Assembly: GCA_028455995.1 (NCBI GenBank)
Contig: JABELC010000005.1
Coordinates: forward strand, 1 to 64,000
Direction: 5' to 3'
DNA: 64,000 nt
Origin: Scleromitrula shiraiana
Taxonomy: Eukaryota; Ascomycota; Leotiomycetes; Helotiales; Sclerotiniaceae
Below the pieces are notes generated by a model. It searched no databases and was not told where the DNA came from. It was given only the letters and a program-made list of their open reading frames with translations. Each line of letters begins with the position of its first letter. The first letter of the stretch is position 1. Positions 1-10,411 of the stretch are shown piece after piece. The position numbers and the translations under genes were made by a program.

Positions 1-1103
1 TTATAATTTAAAGCTATATTTATATAAATTAAATTAAATTAATAAAAAATTAGATAAATTTTTAACTAATAAAAATCTATTAAAAATTAAAAATTTAAAA
101 TTATATTTAAATCAATAAAATTTATTTGAATTTTACTTGAATTTTATCCAAAATTAATCTTTAAATTTAAATTTGATTAATTTATACTATATAAAATTTA
201 ATTTTTAGTTAATTATAAATTTAGTACATTGATGTTTAAACTTTTAATATGTTTAAACACTAAAATAACCGATTTCCTAAAGTTTATTTAAGGAAATCAT
301 TGAATTCTATTCAGATTGGCTCTTTGAATAGGTGATACCATAGGGATAAGAGTGTAGTGCACACTTTGATCTCTGGTGGGGTTTGATTTCTTGATGACTA
401 ATCATTCTCTTTTACCGAACAGAAAGGATCTGTTCTTAAAATTCTTTCAGCATTAACTTCAATCAACAGCAAGTCCTCCCAAAAGCTGTTCACTTCACTG
501 ATTTCCATTTTTATATCAACATTTACTGCCAAAAGAACTTCAAAACAGTTGCATGCGAGTTCGTTTTAGATACAATAACCGAACAGACCCCGCATGCGCT
601 GACACATCTATATCCATATATCGAGTACCATAACAGCCCATTCTTCGTTTCATTGTTTGATTGTACAAATTCCCTATCGATTATTAAGATGAGCGTCATT
701 TTAAGTCAGTTATATCAGATTGAATTCCATCTAGGTTCTATCGTTGTCGGGCTCCAGAACAATAACCTGGTGGGGTCATCCGGATCCAAAAATTGAGGTT
801 GGAGACAGTTGTTTCGTGAAAATACTTGGGTTCAATTCGAACTTATGCCCTCAAATTGCATGTAGAGAACCCATATCTTATTTCATATCTCTGTTCAATA
901 ACTCATAAATTGGTGGTACTAAATACATTCCCCAAGCATAGTTTTATCTATCCAATATTTACAAGAAGTCCTTGTGAATCTACAACGGACGTCCTTGCTT
1001 GATTTGGGCTTCATAAAGTTTAACGTTTAATCATACTCGTCCCTTCAATATTATCGTTTTATTTTTCTTATCTTTGGTTGGACGACATAATGCTTTTCTT
1101 CTT
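1..1103. other. AT-rich non-coding window edge
   Basis: The first 280 bases are almost entirely A and T, with runs of TTAAAT and AATTTAA, and hold no open frame. That composition resembles the AT-rich, RIP-affected blocks of ascomycete genomes, although no transposon remnant can be read in it. From 300 to 1103 the composition is more balanced, but I see no coding frame, RNA gene or repeat. The downstream end of a broken minus-strand gene begins at 1104. Confidence 0.5.
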
Positions 1104-1965
1104 CTACTCATTCCATCTTGTATCTTCCGAAAATCTTGGATCGTATACTCCTTCACTAGTAGGTGCAGCAACCGGCACCACATAACAAGAGATTGAGTTT
1201 GTCTCCTTTGAAGGAAGTAGGATAGGAGGTAGTCCTGATTTCATTTGTCGTTTCGAAATAAAGGCTACGGGAAGAATTGTCGGTGTCGAAGGTTTTGGTA
1301 CATTGTACTTGAGATCTATGTTAGTGTTTGTGGATTTACTTTTACGTTTGGATGAGTTATCATGATGACTACTATTAGTGGAATATTGAGATTTCGAACG
1401 GTGTTTGGATTTATCTCCTGATTGAGAACTTTGGGATGCTCGTTTAACAGAATCACTTGTTCCGATATGTATTGTTCCCTATTCTGGACTATTTTTGGGG
1501 GCTTTGTTCGATTTTGATGCGGACTTGAGTGGTGGCGGTGGTCCTGGCAAATCCAAAGTTTTTTTGATTTTGTCCTGTCAGGAAATATCTCTGGATTGAG
1601 AAGTTAATATTTGCAAGTTATAATACGGGTTCATTCAAGCTTTGGTTCTGCTCTTGAATGTTTCTTAACAGCCCCAAAAATTGTCCCTTTGGAATTATAC
1701 CAATAAACCTGGGTCCGCAAATGTTTAGTTGATTTTTTTCAACATCATCTTGCTTCATGTGCCCAATCACGATATGAACTGGACAAGTGTTTGTAAGTCC
1801 AGCATTCAAACCTTTGTTACCGCTGGCAGACCAGACCCTCCATATCAAAGTTTAGTGTGTTGTGTTTGTGACATTATCATACCAAGCGTGAGAGTATGTC
1901 AAAACGTTATTGCTATCTTTTGGAACCACATTAGTAGCTAAGTATTCCTGGATATTTCCTGGCAT
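1104..1965 (-). pseudogene. Broken two-exon gene of unknown family
   Basis: A coherent minus-strand reading frame starts at an ATG ending at 1965 and begins MPGNIQEYLATNV. It runs 113 codons in exon 1 (1965-1627), crosses a plausible 52-bp intron (1626-1575, starting GTATTA and ending CTGACAG), and continues in phase for 157 codons (1574-1104). Two in-frame stops interrupt it: TAA at 1854-1852 and TAG at 1481-1479. Both are one C-to-T change away from a glutamine codon (CAA, CAG). The second exon encodes a Pro-rich stretch (LPGPPPPLK) and a Ser/Lys/His-rich low-complexity segment. I do not recognise the family. Frame continuity across the splice junction is the reason to call a former gene; chance frame openness in low-complexity sequence is the alternative. 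Confidence 0.45.
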
Positions 1966-3559
1966 CTTCTGATACTACTAATAAATGTTACTAATTGTTT
2001 ACAAGTCATATTTGAAACAATCTCTCGTTTGAGTGAAAGTCCATAAGATATATTGATATAAATCTCTTATTGCATTTGAATTTTTTTCTAAACTTTCTCG
2101 AATATTTATTCACTTGAATTTATAGATATTTTTTTCAAGGGATAACCAACGATAATGATTCACTTTTTGTAAAATTATGTAAGACCGCAGGTGCCTAACA
2201 TTAGGAATTAACGGCTCCGAAGCTATAAAATTTTAAATATTCGGCGGTAAGGCATTTTATGTAAAATACAATCAACCATTTGAAATACATAACCCTTCAA
2301 ATTTCGGAACATCAAGGTCTTTCTAATCAAGGTTTTATGATTCGGCAGGTCATGAATTGTTGCTTTGTCTTGTGGTTATTATGGTAGTCCTACATAAAAA
2401 ATTCAGATTGTACGTCAGATGTGGACAATGATGGGTTCTTGTTACGTCCTAGCCCCCCCCGCCCCCCCCCCCCCCCCCCAACAGATTGTTGTATAGTTAG
2501 TAACAAAAAAAGCAAATTTTCATGACTGCCCAGGTGTTAGTGACTCCAGTAGAAACTTCCATGTTATTCCAAGGATTTCTCAGCAATCTTTTTTCTCTCA
2601 TCACGCAAAGTGATTCTAGTCGATCATGAAAAGCCACCTAACGTGATGAACATGCAGTTGAACGTCGCAAATTCCGGGGAAATTTTACCTCCACAATATC
2701 ATTATAACGTGAAACTTGAGGCTTTTTTTCTTTATATTCGGGTGCAAATCAGAATTACTTTGTTAGCATTAAAAGGGAAATTGACATTTACGGCGGTTTC
2801 CCGGTCGTATGTCGGCCTCAGAAAGTGCAGGTGATACCCTTCCACTGGAATGCGGGGTGCATAAAATGCATGGTGAACCATGTGGTTCCGGTAACTCATA
2901 GATCTGAACACAAACATCGAAATATTCTCTGTGCGGACCAATCTAATATTGAGAGAAAAGGCAAATTATTTAACCTCAAATTGAAGTGATGAGTTCAAAC
3001 TTCGGACTCACGATATTCAAGTGAATGTTGTTCCTTTGAGATGTTTCGAAGCAATCTTCAGTGGGCAGCTTCATTTCAGGCTACTTTTTTTCATCTATTG
3101 CGATTTCATGAATTAATATGCAACAGATGAACGACCGTAATTCGGAATCTCTTTGGTTGTGATTGATGCCACGGAATGTTCAAATTCATTATGCTACCCT
3201 ATGGATCATAAATGAGGTCATAATGTGTTCTTCTGACCTATATTGATAATCAAAAACGTTGCATACACATGTTTAGTGCCGCGTGTTATTTGGGATATCT
3301 ATTCACTCCGAAGAATCTCTCTTCCGCTACAGGTTGGCGTTTCTTCTGGTTTTCTTGTGGTATAATTGCCATAATCTCAGATAAATGAGTAAAGATGATT
3401 GCTCCAATATCGTACGTCATTGTAGGGTTCTGCTATACTTAAATATGAGTGAGATATCCACTTCAACTCTCAGGCTCAAACTCAATCCTGTCTTTAACTT
3501 CCCAAAGTCCTTGCCATTAAAGAACATTCTCAAAATCAAACACCCTCTTCTTCTTCATA
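1966..3559. other. Intergenic region with a poly-C tract
   Basis: No supportable gene is seen in these 1.6 kb; the short open frames overlap on opposite strands and show no family motif. The only notable structure is a C-homopolymer at 2453-2479. The last few hundred bases, which are CT-rich near 3500-3555, are presumably the promoter and leader of the WSC-GH128 gene that starts at 3560. Confidence 0.5.
2453..2479. repeat. Poly-C homopolymer tract
   Basis: Eight C, one G, then eighteen C in a row. Length may vary between isolates or be uncertain in the assembly. Confidence 0.9.
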
Positions 3560-4915
3560 ATGATTCTTTGGCGTGTAGCACTATTCTCTGCTTTTGCTTT
3601 TCAAGCAAATACCAGGTCCATCACAGCAAAGAGAGATGACTGGTCTTCACTCGGCTGCTATTCGGATAATGTATCCGGCCGTGCTCTATCAATGGCAATG
3701 ACTGTTCCTGGAGGCTCGAGCGCAATGACAAATGAGTTGTGCCAGGCTGCATGTATGGCTGGTTCATTTTCTATTGCTGGAACTGAATACGGAGGAGAAT
3801 GCTGTATGACACCCTCACTATCAAGACCTTGCAAGCTTCAAACATCATACTAACGCTGCGTAGATTGCGGCAACTCTTTTATAAATGGTGGTGCTCCTGT
3901 GAATGATGGTTGCAATATGGCATGCAACGGTAATTCAGCAGAAATGTGCGGTGGTCCAAATCGTTTGACAACTTTTCAACACGGTGGCAACACTACTTCT
4001 CCAAGCCCCACCAAGAATGGTACTTGCCCAAGCCCCACTAGCACTGTTCATGCTGCTCCCATTGGAACTGCTTCAAATGTAACTAATCCTTCACTAGCTG
4101 CTCCTGCTCGAACAGCAAAACGTGGTGTTGTCTACAACGACAATAATCCAACCAAGAATGCTGTATATGCAAACATGTTCGTAGGAAACAGCAAAATCTC
4201 TTGGGGATATAATTGGGGATATCCATCTCATGGATTAGATCCGTCATTTGAGTTGTGAGTAAATTCGTCGAATAATAAAACTATGCTGACACAAGATTAC
4301 AGTGTCCCAATGTTATGGGGATATCCTGACGCAGGTCAAGCTTCAGAATGGGAAGCCTTCTTAAAACTTCCAGGAACGAAGAATATCCTAGGATTCAACG
4401 AACCAGATCTCACATACGAAGCATCATCGAACATGCTTCCTGACAAGGCAGCTACTGGATATCAACAATTTATTCAACCTTTCGCCGAAGGTAGGAGAGT
4501 TGGTACACCGAATGTTCTCTGGAATAATGACAGAAGTTACTCTTCAGGAGGACCTTACAACTCTCGTGTCTGGACTCAATATTTCATGGGTAATTGCTCT
4601 GGCTGCCATTTTGATTTTGCTCCAATTCACTTCTATTCTGATTGCAACCCTGCGAGTGGTCAACTTGGCGCGGATTGGTTCAAAGGTAATGTCACAAATG
4701 CTCATGATACCTTCCAAATGCCTATTTGGATTACAGAATTTCAGTGCTATGGTACGGATGATCAGCAAGCTGCATTTTTAGATATTGTTTTACCTTGGTT
4801 AGATGCACAAAGTTGGGTGGAAAGGTATTCTTACTTTGGTGTCTTCCCAGGTTTGATTCTCAATGCTGCAGGTACTGGATTATCCGCAATTGGAACGGCA
4901 TATGCAAATGCATGA
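3560..4915 (+). CDS. WSC-domain GH128 secreted endo-beta-1,3-glucanase-like protein
   Basis: Three exons (3560-3803, 3864-4254, 4303-4915) give 415 residues. The introns are 60 and 48 bp; the first ends CTAACGCTGCGTAG, and splicing it restores the WSC string GGECYCGNSF. A signal peptide covers about residues 1-19. A WSC carbohydrate-binding domain follows at about 30-119, with cysteines at 33, 61, 65, 81, 83, 98, 102 and 110. A Ser/Thr/Pro linker leads to a GH128 (Asl1-like) catalytic domain at about 165-415. The likely acid/base Glu is 245 in GFNEPD and the likely nucleophile is Glu357 in ITEFQ, both intact. Family members act on beta-1,3-glucan, so a role in fungal cell-wall remodelling is inferred. 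There is no GPI or membrane segment, so the protein should be secreted. The gene looks functional. Confidence 0.88.
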
Positions 4916-6275
4916 CGACTATGCTGATTCAAGTATCTCCTTTCCTTTCTCATTGGGGCGCAACTTTGAGAGGTTGATTTGATTGTAAATAGTATGAGCA
5001 GCGTGAAATCCTCAATTGAGAGATTATGTTGGAACGAAAGTTTGTTCACTTGAATCTAGACAAATAAAATTGAAGAAATACTGTCTTGGAGTTTTTCGTC
5101 GTCTCTTGTCAGCTTCATTGTGAGAAATGTGACCTCGATATGCGACTTTATAGGAAATGACAATATATGACCAGTATCCATCGGTAGATGTCCTGGTCCT
5201 ACCGGAGGAAGTCAAAAGCCACTCGGCATCGAAGAGAATGCGGGGTACAGTAAAGTTTGCATGGTGCCTAAAATAGATGATATTAATTTATCTATCAGGG
5301 CCCGGAGGCTGTGATGATTCGCGGGTGCACGTGATTGACACGTGCCTTTTATATTACTGTATAATTGACGTGGCCGAAAGGCCACGACCCACTCTTTTAG
5401 TTAGTATATATGATCCTTTTCTTCGTACAAAGCATATATGAATAAACGTTTTTACTATTGTTAACAATTTACCTGAGTGATCCCAACAGTGATTCATAAT
5501 CACCCTATTATATACATTGAATTCCTGAATTGGAAATTGCTAGTATTAAATTAGCTCATTAAAGAAGCATTGTCTGAACGACCCCTTAATTCATTCAATT
5601 GCTCCGTTTCCAATCCATGAACTATTGCTCCAAATTGTTTATTTATGGATTGGAAACCGAAGTACAACGGTAATTTCCCACGTATCTTATGAACTAGGAC
5701 ACCTCTGGTATGTATACCTGCAGGTTCAGTGCTACGAACTTTTCAAAAGGGAAGGCGTGTGCCAAGTCCGATTCAGCCATCTCAAGTGTTCAAGTTGTGA
5801 CACTGAAGATTTTTATATGCCTTCCTTAAATGAATCCTCGTCCGCTCTCGGTCTTATCAGAGTCTTGTGTATCTTTGAAATAGCTACGTTCTTTCCTAGA
5901 AGATGTTGGCGCTCCGATTGAGGCCAATATACGTTTGCAATTCTTTGGTTGACTGTCATTCTATTTGACGATGTACTCACTATTCATAAGATCAGACCCA
6001 GCATATATCGCTAAGCATGCGAGCACAGACGCAAATGAAGGTCTTGGGGGGCACGGCAGTGACTTGTCCTAGGATAGGAAGAAACATGCAGAATCATTGT
6101 GAATTTTTCCAATTTTGGAATGTGTCATGTAATGTATGGGCGTCTATTGTAAGTTTTCAACTGCGGAGATTAATGTGTGAAAGATAAATACCTCTGATCT
6201 CTTCCGTCTTTCTGATACATCAGCGTGCATCTACAGAGTTCTCAACATAGCTCAAACATTCCAGCATTAGTCACA
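4916..6275. other. Intergenic region, possible solo-LTR-like sequence
   Basis: No gene is supported in these 1.4 kb. A 98-codon open frame at 5625-5921 has no recognisable motif. The stretch 5310-5508 begins TGTGATGATTCGCGG, carries CACGTG palindromes and ends near GTGATTCATAATCACC, which gives partly inverted ends like those of an LTR. No target-site duplication is visible, so it is not called as an element. The last 100 bases are the leader of the cutinase relic. Confidence 0.4.
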
Positions 6276-7052
6276 ATGAGATTCACATTTCCTCTTGCAA
6301 TTCTTTCTCTCTCATGTCACTCATTCAGTCATCCAGTGGCGGATCCAGTACTAGAGAGTTCTGCGGACACATCACTATCTGTGTGAAGCAATGAACATCT
6401 TGAAGCTACGGCAACCCTTCTTGCGAGTCCTCAAGCTGTTGTGACTACAGAAAATAGTCTCACTACCGATGCATGCAAGGCTGTCATCGTGATCTTTGCC
6501 CGCGGTACTAACGAAGATGGGAACGTTGGTATAATAGCTGGTCCACCTCTTTTCACACAATTGAGAAGTTCCCTCGGCACTGCGAAAGTCACCGTTCAAG
6601 GTGTGCCTTATAGTGCAACTGTTCTTGGGTAAGTTGCTATTCATAACCAGAGTTTCTTGATGATACATACTAACTCTGATAACCACAGATATCTTTCCGT
6701 TGGTGATGCTGCCGGCTTTACGACTATGGCCTCCCTCATCAATCAGGCTAGTACTCAATGTCCTAGTGCAAAGATTGTTATCGGTGGTTGTTCTCAAGGA
6801 GGACAACTTGTACACAATGCGGCAAAAACATCATCAGTTGCTGTTACGGCTAAGATTGCTGCCGTTGTTATTTTTGGTGGTCCAGATCGCGGTCAAGCCG
6901 TTGGTACTGTAGCTTCCTCGAAGGTTGCCAGCATCTGTCATGCACAAAATATTATCTGTACAGGATCTGGAGGATTTTATACTCATTTGACTTATGGAAA
7001 TGATGCTGCTGCTGCATCCGCTTTTATTGTTTGTGCTGTAGGATCGGTTTAA
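6276..7052 (+). pseudogene. Cutinase, disrupted (premature stop, catalytic Asp replaced)
   Basis: This is a cutinase-family serine esterase, which in its active form cleaves plant cutin. Exon 1 (6276-6628) starts MRFTFPLAIL, a signal peptide, but codon 37 is TGA (6384-6386). The frame continues immediately with the cutinase N-terminus, including the conserved Cys and IFARGTNEDGNVG. A 60-bp intron (6629-6688, GTAAGT..CACAG) joins VPYSATVLG to YLSVGDAAG. The nucleophile Ser is present in GGCSQGG and the His in THLTYG. The position equivalent to the catalytic Asp, GDLVC in Fusarium cutinase, reads QNIIC here, an Asn. No GT..AG pair removes the stop while keeping the frame and the Cys. Two independent lesions point to a dead gene; stop readthrough or a sequencing error is less likely. 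The gene is convergent with the Zn2Cys6 gene at 7456. Confidence 0.8.
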
Positions 7053-7455
7053 ATTGAAGATGAATTAGGAATTGAGTTAAGTGATCACCAACTTTAGTTG
7101 TTCCGGTTTTGTATGACATTGAGGAGAATGGATATATCAGCTCAATTACAAGTATCAATTTTAACATAGAAACTGTTGCACTTTTGAATCGTATCAATAC
7201 CACAACTTTCTTCTGTAGTTATTGGTGAAACTGTTTGGAAACACTGCCTGTGATTCGTCTCATTTCCATTCTCGTACTTGAAAGATAATGCATAATTTGT
7301 AAATCTCTATCGCATACCCAATCATATCCCATGCCAAATCCAAAAACCATTTAAAAAACACATGCAACCTCTCAGAAATATCCATATCTCTCTTTATCTT
7401 TGTCCTACTCATATCACATATAAGTTAACATTCTCCACCAAGTTTTGTATGATTA

Positions 7456-9597
7456 CTAGACATCATAACCTTGGTGTCCCCTCATCTCAAACACTTGATT
7501 GAATTCATAAGCAGTATTCTCGTCAAACAGAGCATTCCAATCCATATTCAACTCTTCATCCATAAATGCATCCGGTCCGGCTGTGAATGCCATAAACGGA
7601 TTCGTACAAAATTGTATTTCGGGAATTAAGTTATAGATAACACTGGGAGGCGTAGTAATATCTTGAACCAATCCATATGATGGGGATGTGCTAGTTAACA
7701 AAGATGAGTTGCTCGTTATTGGCGTTGACTGAATGGGCTCTCGTGGAAAATTGATGCACACTTTCCCAAAATATGGAATTATAGCTTCAAAGTTTGCTGG
7801 GCCAGTATAGGTATTATTGTGAATCTGGAGGAGATATTGAAGCATCTGGGCACCTTGTCTAGCGACCGCACAATCCATTACTTTGGAGACGTGTTTCAAA
7901 ATATCAGCTGTATAGGATACCATCTCCCAGTCACTGACTCTATCTTGATCATTGACGAATTGTCCCGAAAGCAAATTGATGATGAGTACGATGATGGCAG
8001 AAAATACCTGAAAATCCATGAGATCGCACATTATGACTATGGGACTTGCATGATTCCTAAGTGTTTGGTAAGCCTTCACCATGCCTCGCGATGCTTCAAC
8101 TGCAGAAATACGACTTTCGATGTAGTCATATTTCATTGTTGTTTTGAACATATATGGGAGATGAAGATGTTTCAGAAAAAGGAAGTAAGTGATTTTAATC
8201 GTTTGCTGAAGATAAAGCTCTGCGAGGGGCATATCAGAATTAGGAGTTTCCCACCAGTGCTGTGGCATCTCTATTTTACATTGCTCAAGCTGCCGAGCAA
8301 GGTTGCTTGTGACTAAATAATCAGCATTCTGGTGGTTGTGGTTTCGCTCGATAATGTGACCAGATATCAAGCTGAGCTTGTGAACAACTGATACTACGGT
8401 CGATTGACTCCCATTTCCAATCGAGAGGCCAGGGTGTGAGGGGGCAATTGCATAAGGAAATCCCAAGATGAGTGATAGTTGCCTATCTGACTGCCAGAGA
8501 AAAGACCATATATAATTCTTTCGCTGGTCTGAATTGCTTTTAATATTGTAAAGTCCACACAGTAAAGCTTGATCTATTCCACGACGAGCGGTAATCCAAG
8601 CTTTGATAGGCTTTCCCATATTAATGTATATCTTTACTTTCATACTCATAGCTTCTAGACTCTCGATGCTCATACTTCCGCGTGATTCCTCATCAAGAAC
8701 TAGAAGATTTTCTGCCCCGCTAAGATATGAGGATATTAAATTTCTTGTTGAAGTTGGAAGTTTTGAACATTGTCGTTCAAAGTCGGACGGAAGCTGTTGA
8801 ATGCAAAGCGTAAGCCACAAGACTGCCTTTGCCACTACTGCCGGTTTGTTCGTCTGTAGCGAACTAAGAATCAAATCTCTGACTGTAGGAACGGTTTCTT
8901 TCGATATGGAGAGCGAAGGCCAAATAGGCCATAAATGCTCCGTTAACTTAAGAATTAAGGTAAGATCTTGGTAATTTGGTATCAAACTATTCAGCGCTGC
9001 AACACAGTTTGTCACTCTGGCATTCTCAACTACATGAGCTTTATTGTTTTCGGTTGAAACATTACTCCATTGGAGCTGAACATTCATTGCCTGTTTGAAA
9101 AGTTGAATCAATGGTGCATCTTCTTCATACGCATCGAGATCTGAGTTAGAAGTATCGATGGGTAAGGTGGGGTTGCCACTTCCAGGTCTTACTTCGATTG
9201 TTTTGAGGGACTGGGGAGAGTTATTGTATTCTTCCAGCTGAAAGTCTGAATTGTGTTGGAGGCCTGAAATTGCATCAGAAACTTGCGTCTCTAACGATGA
9301 AGAGCTAAGAGACTTTGAACCTGGATTGATGTTTTCACAGAGCCTACGAAGCATGTCTTCCAATTCATCAACTCTTCTCTCCAGCCTCTCTTCATTCCCA
9401 TACCGAGGGCTAAATTTAGGCTGTTGCACCGTACATATAGCTTCATGAAGAATACATTCTTGACAAGGTGAGTTGGCTGCAATGTATACACAGCGTACTT
9501 TTCGTCTTCGGCATTCTGCACAACTCTTGGTACCAAGTCGCATACGTTTGGCAGAGACCTGTGATGATCCGGACTTGCCTTCTGTTTGCAAGGGCAT
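7456..9597 (-). CDS. Zn2Cys6 fungal transcription factor
   Basis: A single uninterrupted frame encodes 713 residues. The N-terminal binuclear zinc cluster has cysteines at 26, 29, 36, 45, 48 and 55 (C-x2-C-x6-C-x8-C-x2-C-x6-C), followed by a short heptad-like dimerisation segment around residues 70-90 (RRVDELEDMLRRL). The middle carries a fungal-specific transcription-factor domain, with the family-typical KAWITARRGIDQALLCGLY and the following W/R-rich block. The C-terminus is acidic and aromatic (MDWNALFDENTAYEF), which would suit an activation region. The start was chosen because it lies just before the zinc cluster and no other ATG fits. It should be a nuclear DNA-binding regulator; its target is unknown. 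It is transcribed divergently from the peroxiredoxin-like gene at 10412 across an 800-bp spacer. Confidence 0.9.
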   Translation of the reverse strand: MPLQTEGKSGSSQVSAKRMRLGTKSCAECRRRKVRCVYIAANSPCQECILHEAICTVQQPKFSPRYGNEERLERRVDELEDMLRRLCENINPGSKSLSSSSLETQVSDAISGLQHNSDFQLEEYNNSPQSLKTIEVRPGSGNPTLPIDTSNSDLDAYEEDAPLIQLFKQAMNVQLQWSNVSTENNKAHVVENARVTNCVAALNSLIPNYQDLTLILKLTEHLWPIWPSLSISKETVPTVRDLILSSLQTNKPAVVAKAVLWLTLCIQQLPSDFERQCSKLPTSTRNLISSYLSGAENLLVLDEESRGSMSIESLEAMSMKVKIYINMGKPIKAWITARRGIDQALLCGLYNIKSNSDQRKNYIWSFLWQSDRQLSLILGFPYAIAPSHPGLSIGNGSQSTVVSVVHKLSLISGHIIERNHNHQNADYLVTSNLARQLEQCKIEMPQHWWETPNSDMPLAELYLQQTIKITYFLFLKHLHLPYMFKTTMKYDYIESRISAVEASRGMVKAYQTLRNHASPIVIMCDLMDFQVFSAIIVLIINLLSGQFVNDQDRVSDWEMVSYTADILKHVSKVMDCAVARQGAQMLQYLLQIHNNTYTGPANFEAIIPYFGKVCINFPREPIQSTPITSNSSLLTSTSPSYGLVQDITTPPSVIYNLIPEIQFCTNPFMAFTAGPDAFMDEELNMDWNALFDENTAYEFNQVFEMRGHQGYDV

Positions 9598-10030
9598 AGC
9601 CTGTTACTTTGAGAGAATAAGCTCAATCCTTGAATGTATTGAATGGTAAAGATTACATCGAACACCTGTTCAATATCTAGAAAGAAAGAAAAAAATTATT
9701 TGCAAATCCAACTAGACTCCAGTTCTATTCCGATAGTATGACATTGAAAGACCACGTAATGAGGTATACAATTAGTAATTCGTGAACCATACCTTGTAAA
9801 TAATCCGACTGGAAGGAGGCAGCATGTATTTTGAATCCTATATGGTAGTGGTGGAAGGAATTCGGAGCTGGTTACAACTCTAGTGACTACTTATTCACTT
9901 ATTAATGCGAAGATCAGTTAATGGCAAGATTTGTAATAACTCCGATTTTACCAATAGTTAAACTGCCAGCATAAGCAAACAAACTGATGACATTTGATTG
10001 GCACAGCCTTGCGATCCATGCTTTGTAGTC

Positions 10031-10060
10031 GGACGAACTCGCACGAACTCGCACGAACTC
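10031..10060. repeat. Three tandem copies of a 10-bp unit
   Basis: GCACGAACTC is repeated three times without spacing, the first copy with one substitution, inside the divergent promoter. A repeated protein-binding site is possible but no known motif is recognised. Confidence 0.8.
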
Positions 10061-10283
10061 GCATGGATGAAGACACACAGCTCAAAAAACAAACAAATCT
10101 CGTTATTATTCTCACCCGACTACCGAATACAGTAGAAAGTTAGAAGCCGGTTGTGTTCTGCCCTGTGTACTATCTAATGGGCTTTAACTTTATGAGGTAA
10201 TACATGTACTTTCTTCATCTCAAGTAGGTACATCATAATCCGCACACATAACCAGAATGACGGCAAGGGTAGCCAAAGGTAAG

Positions 10284-10292
10284 TATATAAAA
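10284..10292 (+). promoter_or_regulatory. TATA box of the peroxiredoxin-like gene
   Basis: TATATAAAA lies 120 bp before the chosen ATG at 10412. Because an upstream in-frame ATG at 10292 falls on the TATA element itself, it cannot be in the mRNA. This decides for the downstream start. Confidence 0.65.
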
Positions 10293-10411
10293 TGACAAAT
10301 ACCCTTAGTTATGGGCTTCAATTCAATCGCATTTGCAGATTCAAATTCATTCTCCTAATCAAAGCCAAACATAAACTTTCAATTCCTCTCAACAAGAACC
10401 AACACATCATC

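Larger units (their letters stand above)
9598..10411. promoter_or_regulatory. Shared promoter region of two divergent genes
   Basis: This 814-bp spacer lies between the start of the minus-strand Zn2Cys6 gene and the start of the plus-strand peroxiredoxin-like gene, so it must hold both promoters. A 10-bp unit, GCACGAACTC, occurs three times in tandem at 10031-10060 (the first copy begins GG). A TATA box for the plus-strand gene sits at 10284-10292. No gene is seen inside. Confidence 0.6.

Noticed and set aside
1..280. Telomere or centromere edge
   Set aside because: No TTAGGG repeats are present, and 280 bp of AT-rich DNA is not enough to call either.
7819..8316. 165-codon plus-strand open frame
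   Set aside because: It is antisense to the intact Zn2Cys6 gene on the minus strand and has no independent motif.
10292..10411. N-terminal extension of the peroxiredoxin-like protein from the ATG at 10292
   Set aside because: That ATG overlaps a TATA box, and the extra 40 residues look like translated leader; the ATG at 10412 begins the conserved protein.
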